NCBI GenBank assembly: GCA_008012315.1 | Contig: SSEL01000042.1 | Span: 1 to 64,000 of the forward strand | Direction of reading: 5' to 3' | Source: Rhodospirillaceae bacterium | GTDB lineage: Bacteria > Pseudomonadota > Alphaproteobacteria > Dongiales > Dongiaceae | Length of the DNA: 64,000 nt | Part shown: positions 7,321-17,105 of the stretch, piece after piece | How the letters are laid out: the number at the start of each line of letters is the position of its first letter | Numbering within the stretch: position 1 is the first letter of the stretch | Translations under genes and position numbers: made by a program | Notes under the pieces: model-generated | The model's input: the letters and a program-made list of their open reading frames with translations, nothing else | Database searches by the model: none | Told to the model about the DNA's origin: nothing

Positions 7321-8763
7321 TTATGCGACGCGCAGTACGGTCATCAGTCCAGACACCTGGTGATCCATTACATGACAATGCAACATCCAGTCGCCGGGAT
7401 TGTCGGCGACGAAGGCGCAATCGACCGTTTCCTTCGGTGAAAGAAGTACTGTGTCGCTCCATTGGTGATAGGGAACGGAAGCGCCATTGCGGCTCATCAC
7501 ACGGAAGCTATGGCCGTGAAGATGCATTGGGTGCCACCAAGCCGTCTGATTGCGGATGGAAAGGACATAGCTCTTGCCGCGCTGCAATGTGAGTAGCGGC
7601 GGCATGTTGGATTGCCCATCGCCGGTCATGGACATGCCGTTGATCGCCCAGACGGCACCGCCATCCATGCCAGGCATCGCCATGCCGTTCATGCCGCCTA
7701 TCCCGGACATCATTCCACCGCCCATCATGCCGCCTTGCAGAACGATGTCGTGCCGCTCCGCCGAGGAGAGGTCGGGCTCCGGCACGGGATTGCTCGGCAG
7801 CCGCAAAGATGCGTCCGATGGATGAGCGCGGAGCGGCGCTTCATCACCGTAGTTGAAGCGGGTCAGCGTATAGCCGAGACCGTCATAGAAGTCGTCCCTC
7901 ACGAGATAGCGACGTCCAGGATCGCCTTGCATGTCGATCACGAGGTCGACGCGCATAGCCGGCGCCAAAAGAATGCGACTATCAGCCGGTTCATGGGGTT
8001 CGCATGGCTGACCATCGATCGCGATAATGACGGGGCGATGTCCCTCGAAGCGTAAGGCCATGATGCGGGCCAGGGCGGCATTAATGAGGCGCAGGCGGAT
8101 CCGTTCGCCTGCCCGGACCGTTTGGTCACCGGGCACCTTTCCGTTCAGGGTCACCGCATTGCCAACCCGGCCGCCCATTCCGGCATCCATCATATTGCCA
8201 AACCCGGCGGCGAGCTGGCCGGTCGCCTTCAATCGCCAGTCCGACAGCACCCAAAGAAGGTCGCGATCCACGGCGACCGGCTGACGCTCCTCGACAATAA
8301 GCGCTCCTGCCAGACCGTGGCCGAGTTGTTGCAGGCTATTGGCATGGGGATGATACCAGAACGTGCCAGCATCGGGCGGCGCGAATTCGTAGATAAAACG
8401 CTCTCCCGGTTTGATGGGCGGCTGTGTCAGCTCCGGCACACCATCCATGGCATTGGGTAACCTGATGCCGTGCCAATGGACTGTCGTATCCTGATCGAGC
8501 TTGTTCTCGACGACGATCCGCATGGTCTCGCCTTGCCGCGCACGGACGACAGGGCCGGGTATCTGGCCGTTATACCCCCATACCTCCGTTTCCGAGTGGT
8601 TTGGCCCAAGCAGTTGGCTACGAGTGCGAATTGGGGCAAGTTGGTAATCGGTAGAGGAAGCCGCCCAGCTTTGAGGGCGAGGTCCGGTCGCGGCAAGAAG
8701 CAGGCCGCCACCAGCCCACAGCAATTTGCGGCGCGAGATGGACAAAGACGATATTCGATGCAC
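7321..8763 (-). CDS. Multicopper oxidase, Tat-exported
   Basis: About 480-residue periplasmic multicopper oxidase, likely oxidising Cu(I) or phenolic substrates. A Tat signal (SISRRKLLWAGGGLLLAATG) leads into three cupredoxin domains. Copper ligands are visible in order: HWHG and HPHA in domain 1, then HPMHLHGH and HCHVMDHQVSGLM in domain 3 (T1, T2 and T3 sites complete). A Met-rich stretch (GGMMGGGMMSGIGGMNGMAM) before domain 3 resembles the methionine-rich insert of CueO. Start: GTG 8763 has AAGGA 8 bases upstream and gives a short, typical Tat peptide; in-frame ATGs at 8787 and 8805 are alternatives. The DUF411 gene follows 32 bp downstream. Confidence 0.92.
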   Translation of the reverse strand: MHRISSLSISRRKLLWAGGGLLLAATGPRPQSWAASSTDYQLAPIRTRSQLLGPNHSETEVWGYNGQIPGPVVRARQGETMRIVVENKLDQDTTVHWHGIRLPNAMDGVPELTQPPIKPGERFIYEFAPPDAGTFWYHPHANSLQQLGHGLAGALIVEERQPVAVDRDLLWVLSDWRLKATGQLAAGFGNMMDAGMGGRVGNAVTLNGKVPGDQTVRAGERIRLRLINAALARIMALRFEGHRPVIIAIDGQPCEPHEPADSRILLAPAMRVDLVIDMQGDPGRRYLVRDDFYDGLGYTLTRFNYGDEAPLRAHPSDASLRLPSNPVPEPDLSSAERHDIVLQGGMMGGGMMSGIGGMNGMAMPGMDGGAVWAINGMSMTGDGQSNMPPLLTLQRGKSYVLSIRNQTAWWHPMHLHGHSFRVMSRNGASVPYHQWSDTVLLSPKETVDCAFVADNPGDWMLHCHVMDHQVSGLMTVLRVA

Positions 8764-8913
8764 GTTCCCATCCTTCGGAAACTCCATTAACCATGAAACG
8801 CTCAACCTTCTCGCCGCCGATTTTGCAGAGAGATTGGCCAGTCGCGCGACCTCAGGTGAGAGCGACGAGGTTCCAGCGATCAGTACGTGACCAACCCGTC
8901 GGCCAGTACTGTG

Positions 8914-9282
8914 CTATATGAAGGAATAGGATCTCGGAGGGGAGGGATCGGGCGCCGTCATGCGGCCTGACAGCAAAGGAGTCTTTGCTGGGTTTGTCAC
9001 AGCAAGATCGATACTCTCGACAAGTGGGAACTGATGCAGCAGCAAAGCTGCGACCGAGGCGGTGCAGAGTGAACTGCAGGTCATCCGCTGCGCCTTATTA
9101 GTCTTGCCGCAAGCGCGACAGTCACCGGAATCGGCCGAACCCGTTTGGGCTGTCATCGTCATCGAGCCTGACATCCGGCATCCGGCCATCTCATTCGCAT
9201 TGACCAATTGCAGGCTCATGCCGAGAGCGAAAAGAGCGCTCAGCGCGAAAAAGAAGATCTGTCTGATGGGGCGCAGTATCAT
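8914..9282 (-). CDS. Small exported Cys-rich protein, copper-island type
   Basis: 122-residue protein with an N-terminal hydrophobic signal or anchor (IRQIFFFALSALFALGMSLQ), then several cysteines (AGCRMSG, SGDCRACG, TCSSLC) and a second hydrophobic stretch. The C-terminus ends in a Pro-rich tail (TAPDPSPPRSYSFI). The layout, cysteine distribution and PPR-x-I tail match the protein at 16473-16883, so the two are distant paralogues, each placed just upstream of a multicopper oxidase gene on the same strand. The family is seen by me as uncharacterised, similar in style to DUF2946 proteins; a role in periplasmic metal binding is inferred from context only. Confidence 0.6.
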   Translation of the reverse strand: MILRPIRQIFFFALSALFALGMSLQLVNANEMAGCRMSGSMTMTAQTGSADSGDCRACGKTNKAQRMTCSSLCTASVAALLLHQFPLVESIDLAVTNPAKTPLLSGRMTAPDPSPPRSYSFI

Positions 9283-9489
9283 GACGCCAGCAGGATGGCC
9301 GGGTTCGCGCGTGAATTCAAGTTCGAATGAGTCCTGTGACCTTTTGCCAACTTGTGCGAACTATCCAACGCGGGAAGGTTTGGAGGCTGCCACGTTCTCG
9401 TCAGAGGAAGTTGCTTGTGTAAGATAAGGCACATCGCAGGCTGACTATGATTGTGGCGTGCCGCACTAGCTATTATCACACGCTCCAGC

Positions 9490-9637
9490 CAGCTGGCCGA
9501 GCTGGTCATGCGGATCAAAGCTTTCGACGACCGGCGAAGCGAGCGAACCTAAAAGATCCGGTCCCAGACCGTAAGCCGCTTGGCTCTCCCGATGTGGAGG
9601 CAGGCTCCAGCGGCAAACAAACACTCGGACACCGAAG
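9490..9637 (-). pseudogene. Internally deleted copy of the AraC regulator gene
   Basis: On the minus strand one frame reads SVSECLFAAGACLHIGRA, matching SARLSECLFAAGARLRIERA near the N-terminus of the intact AraC regulator at 20712. It then jumps, in another frame, to AAYGLGPDLLGSLASPVVES and FDPHDQLGQL, matching residues about 130-160 of the same protein (AAYGLGLDLFGLLASPVVES). About 90 codons between these segments are missing and the DNA-binding domain is absent. Nucleotide identity in the retained parts is high, so the duplication is recent compared with other remnants. Confidence 0.75.
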
Positions 9638-9885
9638 CATGATGTCGACCTAGATCCCACCGGGTGTTGGAGCGGAAATAGTTGCAACCAATGTGCTGTG
9701 CCGGTCAGCCCGTGAAAATTGGATTGTTGAGCGTCACTTTCTTCCTCGTAGCCTTGTCGGTACATACATATGGAAGCCCAGACGCGTTCCCAACAATTCG
9801 GGGTACATCTGGGCTTTGGCATTACGCTGGCGTCACATGAAGCCTCCAAGCACCGTCGGAGATGATCGATGCGACGGGCGAAAGT
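9638..9885. other. Gap downstream of CMD gene; one inverted repeat
   Basis: No gene is supported. AGCCCAGA at 9775-9782 and TCTGGGCT at 9808-9815 form 8-bp inverted arms around a 25-base loop. There is no T-run, so a terminator is not proven. Confidence 0.3.
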
Positions 9886-10428
9886 TCAGATCGAGCCTGC
9901 CGGCTCAACGGCCGGATAGTCCTTCTCAGGATCGAACACGTTGTTGAAAAAGTTCGTCAGGGAGTACACCGCCACCAGCGCGACGATCTCCATGACGTTC
10001 GCATCGGTGTAGCCGGCATCGCGGACGGCTTTCAGATCGGCGTCACCGATCTTGCCGCGGGTCTCGATGACTTTGCGCGCAAACTGGACGGCAGCGTCCC
10101 GCTTCGGGTCGCTGGCATGACCCTTCCGAGCGAGAATGATTTCATCGGCCGACATCTTCGCATGCTTAGCCCCAAAGCTGTGAACCGCCAGGCAGTAGTT
10201 GCAGCCATTCACTTCGGAGACGGCGAGGCTGATGCTCTCGCGCGTCTTCAGGTCGAGCGCCTTGTTCAAAGAGCCGCGCATGGTGGCCCATGCGTTGAAT
10301 GCGATCGGGCTCAGGGCGAAGGTCGCCAGCATATTGGGAGTGAACCCGATGTTCTTGGTGAAGGCATCGAGGGTCGGTTTCGAATCGTCCGGCAGCTGCT
10401 CCGGGTTTGGCACTGCGGTTCTGGGCAT
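9886..10428 (-). CDS. Carboxymuconolactone decarboxylase / AhpD-like peroxidase
   Basis: 180-residue all-helical CMD-family protein. The AhpD signature is complete: SEVNGCNYCLAVHSFGAK has the CxxC pair followed by His three residues later, with the upstream Glu (SLAVSE). Members act as alkylhydroperoxidases that use the CxxC pair, often with AhpC-type partners. Start ATG 10428 has AAGGTG six bases upstream; a GTG at 10437 overlaps that RBS and is less likely. The protein is cytoplasmic. A broken DUF417 gene lies upstream on the same strand, and such pairs are common in reactive-chlorine or peroxide response loci. It is probably the most intact member of an older detoxification operon here. 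Confidence 0.88.
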   Translation of the reverse strand: MPRTAVPNPEQLPDDSKPTLDAFTKNIGFTPNMLATFALSPIAFNAWATMRGSLNKALDLKTRESISLAVSEVNGCNYCLAVHSFGAKHAKMSADEIILARKGHASDPKRDAAVQFARKVIETRGKIGDADLKAVRDAGYTDANVMEIVALVAVYSLTNFFNNVFDPEKDYPAVEPAGSI

Positions 10429-10495
10429 GGAATTCACCTTACGTTTTCGGTTTCATTAATGTCACTCACGACTCTGAACGCTGAGTCACGGGGCC

Positions 10496-10740
10496 TCGCA
10501 CAGATGCCAAGAGACGGGAAAGCGATGCCGCCAGCAGGATAAGGTCTTTAAGAAGGACCTGGCCCGGTGCCGCCGAGATCGTCGGAAAACCGCCAGCCGT
10601 CCCCCTTCTGCTACCCCAGGAGTGCTTGAGAGGAAGGTGAGCGTAATAAGATAGGTCACAGCAGACATCGCCGCTCCCAACGCGGTGCGTATTTCCATGA
10701 TCAGCTGGGCGACGACGCCGTAGCGAGAGGAAGTCCTGCG
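10496..10740 (-). pseudogene. DUF417 (YkgB/RclC-like) membrane protein remnant, frameshifted
   Basis: The minus strand carries AVTYLITLTFLSSTPGVAEG in one frame and, 1-2 bases out of phase, GGFPTISAAPGQVLLKDLIL then LAASL. Together they align with the C-terminal half of the DUF417 family (in E. coli RclC: VTLSFLITTPEAW, then HGFPYLSGAGRLVLKDTLML). The frameshift lies near 10595-10600. The N-terminal half is not recognisable. RclC is an inner-membrane protein of the reactive-chlorine response controlled by the AraC-family RclR. The remnant therefore fits with the AraC gene and its truncated copy in this region. Confidence 0.65.
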
Positions 10741-11093
10741 CAAAACGACTATCTAACCCCGATCTTAAGCTCGCCGCGGCGGTTGATGAACGGTGACGGA
10801 GCGTCGCTAGAGATTTGAGCGATTGGTAAGCCCGCCGGTCGCCCTCGACACTCAGCTTTACCCTATGACGAATCCATTGCCTCATGGGTCCTCAATCGGT
10901 GTCCGGACGTCCGGCACTCTTCCCGGACTGCAACAGGGAGATGATCATTGCAGCGGCCGCGGAGATTGGGGGCATACGTCAGAAAGCAACTGCCGGTTAC
11001 CTTCGTTCCGTCGTGCTCACAGCCGAAGAAACGGCGGAAGTCCTCGCCGCGGGTCAGAAAACGGAATTGGCTAAAGCCGAGGAGACCTATCGG
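10741..11093. other. Stretch without a recognised gene
   Basis: An open frame runs through here on the plus strand into the LigD-like fragment (start about 10884), but its N-terminal part resembles no family. It may be unrelated DNA joined to the fragment. Confidence 0.3.
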
Positions 11094-11288
11094 ATGCCAT
11101 CTTCCTGGGTTAAGGTAAAGTGCTCGCCGCAGCAATTCTCAGCATCGTCCGGCGCGGGGTTGGCTCTCTCCTGCTGGGGCCATTACCAGGGCGGATTCCT
11201 AGTTTATAATGGCCGAGCAGGAACGGGCTTTACCCATCGAATGTCGATTGAGCTGAAGCAGATGCTAAAGCCTCTGACAATTAAGAAG
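11094..11288 (+). pseudogene. ATP-dependent DNA ligase (LigD) fragment
   Basis: The frame reads MPSSWVKVKC, then GLALSCWGHYQGGFLVYNGR and AGTGFTHRM followed by LKQMLKPL. This matches the junction of the nucleotidyltransferase and OB-fold domains of LigD-type ligases, where a W-x-K-x-K-C motif is followed by the G-x-L-x-Y-x-G-x-V-G-T-G-F motif. Neither the catalytic lysine region (xDG) nor the rest of the OB domain is present. The spacing between the motifs is shorter than usual. It is an isolated fragment of a non-homologous end-joining ligase gene, probably carried in by rearrangement. Confidence 0.6.
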
Positions 11289-11520
11289 CTCAACTTGCAT
11301 AACGTCTCGCGCGAGCATGGCATCAGGGCCGCATGCGTGAAGCTTGCTGCAGGATGTTCGGCCAAAGGAGGTCATGGATGCGCCAGTCGTTTCGGTCACG
11401 CAAAGCTTTCCTCAGCCCAGGTTCGCATCTAGGTCGCGTGGACAAATCTAATCCAGAAGACGCTTGCAGCGTCATCGTTCGCTCCGCCAGGAACCCGCGC
11501 CGCGCACGGCCGCCGAGCCG

Positions 11521-11946
11521 CTATTGCTTCGACATCTGGCCGCGGATTTCACCGTTCGGGTTTTCCTTGGTATGGATATTGACGTAGACATTGCCGGCCG
11601 CAAAGTCGGCGATCTGATCATCGGAAATCTTGGCCATACCCTTGATGGGGCTGTCAAGCGGCGCCATTATCGGGATGAGCACCGCTGCGTTCTTGCCCAC
11701 AGCAGCGGGGCCATGGAAATGCCCCGCCGTTGCCGGACCAGAAAGACCCGTGTACTCCACCGTGTAACTCAGCATCTTGAGATCGGTGTCAATCGTGGCT
11801 GTGGCGGTTCCGGTGCCCGCGGTCTTGTTCGGCGGCACTTCGGCAGCGCTGCTGAGAGTCGCATGATAGGTAATAATTTCAGCTCCCGCCGCGGCGGGCA
11901 TCAAGCAGGTGGCAAATGCGGTTAGGAGCAGAGCGGAGCGAAACAT
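11521..11946 (-). CDS. CHRD domain protein, exported
   Basis: 141-residue secreted protein consisting of one CHRD domain after a signal peptide (FRSALLLTAFATCLMPAAAGA). Family features include ATLSSAAEVPPNKTAGTGTA near the N-terminus, TAGHFHGPAAVGKNAAVLIP in the middle and YVNIHTKENPNGEIRGQM at the C-terminus. CHRD domains were defined in chordin; bacterial single-domain members are periplasmic or extracellular and mostly uncharacterised. His-Phe-His-Gly may bind metal, which would suit the neighbouring copper genes, but this is inference. Start ATG 11946 has GGGAG 8 bases upstream; an ATG 6 bases earlier is too close to it. Transcribed on its own, away from the Cu-ATPase gene downstream in coordinate order. 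Confidence 0.88.
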   Translation of the reverse strand: MFRSALLLTAFATCLMPAAAGAEIITYHATLSSAAEVPPNKTAGTGTATATIDTDLKMLSYTVEYTGLSGPATAGHFHGPAAVGKNAAVLIPIMAPLDSPIKGMAKISDDQIADFAAGNVYVNIHTKENPNGEIRGQMSKQ

Positions 11947-11952
11947 TATCAT

Positions 11953-12456
11953 ATCTCCCTGAAGAAGAAGGGCGGGTCATTCATTAAGTCAAGAAACAAA
12001 GATTCTGAGAATGTGTTCCAAAGTGCTTTCCTTCAGAGTGCCGCTGGAGCATCCAAAGCGGGCAGTATGGCTCAAGCAGGATCACACTTTCGCGCAGAAG
12101 AAAACCGACCCGCTTTGACCCAGGCGCATCAATTCCCGCGCTCCGGTGATGTGCCGGTTTTCCGTTTGCTTGGCTCCGGCTTGGATTGCGGGCAGTTCAC
12201 TGCGCCCTTGCCCAGCGCTCAGCACGCCTGATCTTTTCGCTCCTGATCGGTCTTCGCTTCTATCGCAAGTTGGTTTGCGTCGATCAACTGGTCGCACCAA
12301 AGGCAGCCATGACCGGGTCGGACGGGACGATTAACGATCAAGCATCCCGTCTATGAAATTCCTGTCTGCCACATTAGATATTCGGGCGCTCGTGCCATTG
12401 TACATTGATCCAAATCAGATTCGTGCAGATGAATTCTGCTCTCTAGTCAAGCAGAC
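11953..12456. other. Intergenic stretch; nothing recognised
   Basis: About 500 bp between the CHRD gene start and the end of the Cu-ATPase gene. Only short frames without RBS or known domains were seen. It presumably includes the CHRD promoter. Confidence 0.35.
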
Positions 12457-14859
12457 CTACAATTGGAGCCAGCGGAGCCGCAGCGAATTGCCGATGACCG
12501 AGACTGAGCTGAGAGCCATGGCGGCTGCCGCGATAATCGGCGACAGGACGATGCCGAAACTCGGATAAAGCACTCCGGCAGCGATAGGGATTCCAAGAAC
12601 ATTATAGATGAATGCCAGAAACAGGTTCTGGCGGATATTGCTCATCGTTGCCTGGCTCAGTTCACGCGCCCGCGCGATGCCAGCCAGGTCTCCCTTGACG
12701 AGGGTGACTGCGGCACTGCGGATGGCAATCTCCGTGCCGGTACCCATGGCGATCCCGACATCGGCCTCTGCGAGAGCGGGAGCATCATTGACGCCGTCTC
12801 CCGCCATGGCCACGATATGGCCTTTCTTCCGCAAGTCCTTGACCACCCTGTTTTTGTCCTCTGGCAGGACCTCCGCGACGACATTCTGAATACCAAGCCG
12901 CCGTGCTACCGCCTCGGCTGTCGTCTTATTGTCGCCGGTCAGCATCACTATGCGGATGCCGTTCTTTTCCAGCAGCTCCAGAGCAGGTTTGGTCGTCACC
13001 TTGACCGGATCGGCGACGGCGATGGCGGCAGCCAGCTTGCCCTCAATCGCCATGAACAGCGCGGTCGTGCCGTCCCCCCGCAGTTCCTCCGCTTTAGCCG
13101 ACAGGGCGGACATGTCAATACCGGCGTCCTGCATGATTTTCATATTGCCAAGCTGGACGGACTTTCCATCCACCCGGCCAGATACCCCCTTGCCGGTGGC
13201 AGAGGAAAATTCCGCGATATCCTTGAACGGCAGGTTTTTGGTGCGAGCAGCGGCCACGATGGCGGCTGCCAGCGGGTGCTCGCTGGATCTCTCGACGGAG
13301 GCGGCGATGCTGAGAGCTTCGTCGGCATTGAAGTTATTCGCCGTCACGATGGCGAGCACCTTCGGCTTGCCTTCCGTTAACGTGCCGGTCTTGTCGACAA
13401 CGAGGGTGTCCACCTTCTCCATGTGCTCCAGGGCTTCCGCATTCCTGATAAGAACACCTGCTTTGGCTCCCTTGCCGACCCCGACCATGATCGACATGGG
13501 GGTCGCCAGGCCAAGGGCACAGGGGCAGGCAATGATCAGCACACTCACGGCAGCCACCAGGCCGTGGGCCAGCGGCTGCTCGATGCCGAACCTGGCCCAG
13601 GCAATGAAGGCAGCGATGGCTATGGCGATCACCGCCGGGACGAACCACCCGGAAACGGTGTCCGCCAAGCGTTGGATCGGTGCGCGGCTCCGTTGTGCTT
13701 CGGCAACCATGGCGACAATTTGGGAAAGTACGGTGTCTGCGCCTACCTTCTCCGCCCGCATCACCAGAGATCCGCCGCCGTTGATGGTCCCGCCGATCAC
13801 TTTCGATTCCGGACTCTTCTCGACCGGTATCGATTCGCCGGTCACAACCGACTCGTCGACAGAGCTGTTGCCCTCTTCAACAATGCCGTCCACGGGTATG
13901 CTTTCACCGGGGCGGATGCGCAGCCGGTCGCCAATTGCGACAGCTTCCAGCGCGACCACCTCATCGTCGCCGCTCGCAGTCAAGCGGTGAGCGGTCTTGG
14001 GAGCCAGGTCCAGCAATGCCCGGATCGCTCCGCCGGTCTGCTCGCGGGCTCTCAGTTCCAGAACCTGCCCCAGGAGCACGAGGACGGTAATGACGGCAGC
14101 GGCCTCAAAATAGACGGGAGCTGTCCCTTCGGGTGTTCGGAAGCCGCTTGGAAAGGTGTCCGGAAACACGACGGCCGCCACGCTATAAATGTAGGCCGCA
14201 CCGGTCCCCAGGGCGATCAGGGTGAACATGTTTAGGTGACGCGTCACGAGCGAGATGGCGCCCCGCTGGAAGAAAGGATAGCCGCCCCAAAGGACCGCAG
14301 GTGTCGCAAGGCCGAACTGAACCCAGAGCGCGATTTTGGGGTCGATCCATTGATGGATCATCAGGCCGGGGATGTGGCCTCCCATTTCCAACACCAGAAC
14401 CGGCAGAGTAAAGACCAGGCTGATCCAGAACCGCCGGGTCATATCGATCAGTTCCGGGTTCGGCTTCTCTTCCCCGACGGCCACCAGAGGTTCGAGCGCC
14501 ATGCCGCAAATCGGGCAGTTCCCAGGCTTGTCCTGACGAATTTGCGGGTGCATGGGGCAGGTGTAAATCACGTCCGCCTTCGACTCTGGTTTGGCTTGGC
14601 CGGGCGTCAGGTAGGCTTGCGGATCGGCCTCGAACTTCTGCTTGCACTTGGCACTGCAGAAATGAAAGGACTTCCCTCTATGGACCAGCGAATGAGATGT
14701 CGTCGCTGGATCGACCGTCATGCCGCAAACGGGATCTTTTACCGTCGTATGGCTATCATGTGCACCGGAGGCATGGTCATGCTGGTGATGGTGGTGTTCC
14801 TGCTTCACGATGGTGCCTTTCGGTTCGAATGCAAGGATTTTGGCGATCGACCGTTTCAT
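12457..14859 (-). CDS. Copper-translocating P1B-type ATPase with YHS and metal-binding N-domains
   Basis: 800-residue inner-membrane Cu exporter. The N-terminus holds a His-rich stretch ([18 protein letters not shown]), a YHS domain ([10 protein letters not shown] with FHFCSAKC) and a short heavy-metal-binding domain ([20 protein letters not shown], about residues 98-117). Then come eight predicted membrane segments with the CPC motif ([13 protein letters not shown]), the phosphorylation site [11 protein letters not shown], the SSEHPLA nucleotide-binding motif and [10 protein letters not shown]. It exports Cu+ to the periplasm at the cost of ATP. Start: the ATG at 14859 lacks an RBS; GTG 14808 has AAAGG upstream and could be the true start, which would still include the His-rich stretch. 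It follows the multicopper oxidase by 29 bp on the same strand, so the pair is co-transcribed. Confidence 0.93.
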   Translation of the reverse strand: MKRSIAKILAFEPKGTIVKQEHHHHQHDHASGAHDSHTTVKDPVCGMTVDPATTSHSLVHRGKSFHFCSAKCKQKFEADPQAYLTPGQAKPESKADVIYTCPMHPQIRQDKPGNCPICGMALEPLVAVGEEKPNPELIDMTRRFWISLVFTLPVLVLEMGGHIPGLMIHQWIDPKIALWVQFGLATPAVLWGGYPFFQRGAISLVTRHLNMFTLIALGTGAAYIYSVAAVVFPDTFPSGFRTPEGTAPVYFEAAAVITVLVLLGQVLELRAREQTGGAIRALLDLAPKTAHRLTASGDDEVVALEAVAIGDRLRIRPGESIPVDGIVEEGNSSVDESVVTGESIPVEKSPESKVIGGTINGGGSLVMRAEKVGADTVLSQIVAMVAEAQRSRAPIQRLADTVSGWFVPAVIAIAIAAFIAWARFGIEQPLAHGLVAAVSVLIIACPCALGLATPMSIMVGVGKGAKAGVLIRNAEALEHMEKVDTLVVDKTGTLTEGKPKVLAIVTANNFNADEALSIAASVERSSEHPLAAAIVAAARTKNLPFKDIAEFSSATGKGVSGRVDGKSVQLGNMKIMQDAGIDMSALSAKAEELRGDGTTALFMAIEGKLAAAIAVADPVKVTTKPALELLEKNGIRIVMLTGDNKTTAEAVARRLGIQNVVAEVLPEDKNRVVKDLRKKGHIVAMAGDGVNDAPALAEADVGIAMGTGTEIAIRSAAVTLVKGDLAGIARARELSQATMSNIRQNLFLAFIYNVLGIPIAAGVLYPSFGIVLSPIIAAAAMALSSVSVIGNSLRLRWLQL

Positions 14860-14888
14860 CGGTCGACCGCAAGCGTCAGAACTCCGCT

Positions 14889-16361
14889 TTAGGCGTACTG
14901 GTCATAGACAACTTCGGTCATCATCCCGGTCGCCATATGAAGTAAGTTATGGCAGTGCAAGGGCCATCGGCCGGGATTCTTGGCATCGAAGGCGACGCTC
15001 ACTGCCATCATTGGTGGCACCAGCACCGTATCCCGGACGGCACCGTTCATCGGCCTGCCGTCAATGCCGATAACCTGGAAATGATGGCCATGTAGATGCA
15101 TGGGATGCGCCATCATCGTCTGGTTAACCATCTCGACCACGACGCGTTGTCCCTCACTCACCTTCAGGGGAAGGTGATTCTCCCATGTCAGACCATTAAT
15201 CGACCACATGTAAGGCCGCATGGAGCCAGTCAGCGTGATCTTGTGCGTGATATCGGGGGCCCGTGATGCCAGTGGTTCAATTGCCTGCAACATACGTAAG
15301 GCCAGGTTCAAGGCAGCGCTCTTGGCGCTTGCTGTACTCGACACCTTTTGAACCTTGCTTCCAAGTGTTGCAAGGATGATGCCGGCACGAACAGCATCGC
15401 CTTCTCGCTGTGCCAATACCGGGAAAGCCCCACTTTCCGGAAGTTCGATCAGGATATCGAGGCGCTGTCCCATCGTGACGCCAAACTGGTTCCCAGTGAC
15501 CGCTTTGACAGGGTTGCCGTCGACCGCAATGAGCTGCCCGACCAATCTACCCAGATCGAGATTGAAGCCGGTCGAGGTGGCGCCGTTAATTAGGCGCAAC
15601 CGCACTTTCCCCTTGCGCTCCACAGTGACAACTTCCGGATCTTCCAATGTCCGGTCGTTGGCCAGATATGCGTCATAGTCTACATCATTGAGGTCCATTT
15701 GCATGGACCCGGGCGTCGAACCCATCGACATATCGTGACCGCTTGACATGTTCATGCCTGACATGTCCATGCCGGGCATACCCATATCGTGGGGCATGGA
15801 ACCGTCGCGCTTCGTCAGGCCAGCAAGAAGATCGGCCGGATTCCTGAACGTAAAGTCATGCAGTAGCACCGTCACCTCCTGCACGTCCGCTGCCATATCT
15901 TCCTTGGTTCGCACGATTAGAGGAGCTGCCATGAGCAACTGCTCCTGGAGACCATGGTGCGAATGCATCCAATGTGTGCCGGACTGAGGTTCGAAGTCAT
16001 AAGCGGCTGATTGACCGTTGGCTATTGTGGGCCGCTTCGAATCGGCAACACCGTCCTGCAGGTATGGCGGCGTCATACCATGCCAATGAATGATGGCGTC
16101 TTCGCCGGCTTGGTTATGGAGGGTTACGTTGAAGCACTCTCCTGCGTCCAGAAATAACCCTGGTTTGCCGTCTGGTCGGACGATGCCGAAAACCTTCGCC
16201 GGTTTGCCGAGAACCTCAAGATCACGCTGGAGAATTCGAAGCTCTGTCGGTGACGAAGGATTTGCGAAACTCTTGGCAAATGGCTGTGATGCAACCAAGC
16301 CTGCAGCAGCGGAGACGGTGGAGTAGGCAAGTAACCGCCGTCTTGAAAAATTGAGAGACAT
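14889..16361 (-). CDS. Multicopper oxidase, CopA-like, Tat-exported
   Basis: 490-residue periplasmic multicopper oxidase. A Tat signal ([20 protein letters not shown]) precedes three cupredoxin domains. Copper ligand motifs are complete: [18 protein letters not shown] and [14 protein letters not shown] Met/His-rich insert ([20 protein letters not shown] and onward, about residues 195-235) resembles copper-binding repeats of plasmid-type CopA. It probably oxidises Cu(I) to Cu(II) in the periplasm. ATG 16361 has AGGGTG five bases upstream; ATG 16376 is an alternative. The Cu-ATPase gene follows closely. Together these are the export-and-oxidise core of the island. A decayed fragment of a related gene lies at 5930-6120. 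Sequence differs strongly from the other oxidase at 7321, so the two are not recent duplicates. Confidence 0.92.
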   Translation of the reverse strand: MSLNFSRRRLLAYSTVSAAAGLVASQPFAKSFANPSSPTELRILQRDLEVLGKPAKVFGIVRPDGKPGLFLDAGECFNVTLHNQAGEDAIIHWHGMTPPYLQDGVADSKRPTIANGQSAAYDFEPQSGTHWMHSHHGLQEQLLMAAPLIVRTKEDMAADVQEVTVLLHDFTFRNPADLLAGLTKRDGSMPHDMGMPGMDMSGMNMSSGHDMSMGSTPGSMQMDLNDVDYDAYLANDRTLEDPEVVTVERKGKVRLRLINGATSTGFNLDLGRLVGQLIAVDGNPVKAVTGNQFGVTMGQRLDILIELPESGAFPVLAQREGDAVRAGIILATLGSKVQKVSSTASAKSAALNLALRMLQAIEPLASRAPDITHKITLTGSMRPYMWSINGLTWENHLPLKVSEGQRVVVEMVNQTMMAHPMHLHGHHFQVIGIDGRPMNGAVRDTVLVPPMMAVSVAFDAKNPGRWPLHCHNLLHMATGMMTEVVYDQYA

Positions 16362-16472
16362 GATCACCCTGTTCATCTGAAGAGCCAGATGGGGAACTGA
16401 TGACTCCGTTCCCTTGGACTAGCTGATAAAAGAGCCTCCACCATAGAGCGAAAGGCGGCTCAATCCGGTATT

Positions 16473-16883
16473 TCAGATAAACTGGCGCGGAGGCCTTAAA
16501 CTTGGCGCTGGACGCAAGCCCTGGCCGGTCGCCGAAGCGGAGAGTGGCTTGATGCCTACCGTAAGGCTCGGTAGCGGGATGGCCACCGCCATTAACGCGA
16601 CGATCTGCACCATCGAGCATGGAGCGCCAAGACAGCAAGCTGCCTTCGGTGCCTTCCCATGGCTACAAAGGTCGACATCGCCGCTATCGCTTGGCTGGGC
16701 AGTATGATGCCCCATCATTGCCGAACCGTAACCGCTCGAGCAATCGGCAGTACGGATAATCCCGGCATGTGCGTGGCCTGTCTCGGCATTTCCGATTAGT
16801 GGAAGCAAGACAAAACCCGTTGCGGCCAGCACAACGGCCAAAGTTCTGAATAGACGCCAAACTACGAGTTGCATGCGATGCAT
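16473..16883 (-). CDS. Small exported Cys/His protein, copper-island type
   Basis: 136-residue protein with an N-terminal hydrophobic segment (FRTLAVVLAATGFVLLPLIG), a central Cys/His part (DCSSGYG, MMGHHTAQ, DLCSHG, ACCLGAPC) and a second hydrophobic segment (VQIVALMAVAIPLPSL). The C-terminus is Pro/Arg-rich (APSLRPPRQFI). It resembles the protein at 8914-9282 in layout and in the C-terminal tail. It lies 112 bp upstream of the multicopper oxidase on the same strand and may be its first operon gene. An ATG at 16874 is an alternative start. No function is known to me; periplasmic metal binding is a reasonable guess. Confidence 0.6.
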   Translation of the reverse strand: MHRMQLVVWRLFRTLAVVLAATGFVLLPLIGNAETGHAHAGIIRTADCSSGYGSAMMGHHTAQPSDSGDVDLCSHGKAPKAACCLGAPCSMVQIVALMAVAIPLPSLTVGIKPLSASATGQGLRPAPSLRPPRQFI

Positions 16884-17105
16884 CCGGTTTCCGCTTAAAA
16901 GATAGGGCGGTTGGACGGAAAGCTCAATGATCTAAGTCAAACGGCGCTTTCCTCATCTTATTCAAGAAACGAACCTTCCCACTTCAGGTAGTTATGCGAG
17001 CACCGGATCTGACGTGCTTATCCTTTTTTCTACGAATTTGAGCTGGTTGATCTGCGCCGACTAAAGCGCTGTTTCCCATCATTGGAAGGCCAACGGTATC
17101 AGCGC

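Noticed and set aside
9775-9815. Inverted repeat AGCCCAGA/TCTGGGCT as terminator of the CMD gene
   Set aside because: Large loop and no T-run on the relevant strand, so a terminator is not supported.
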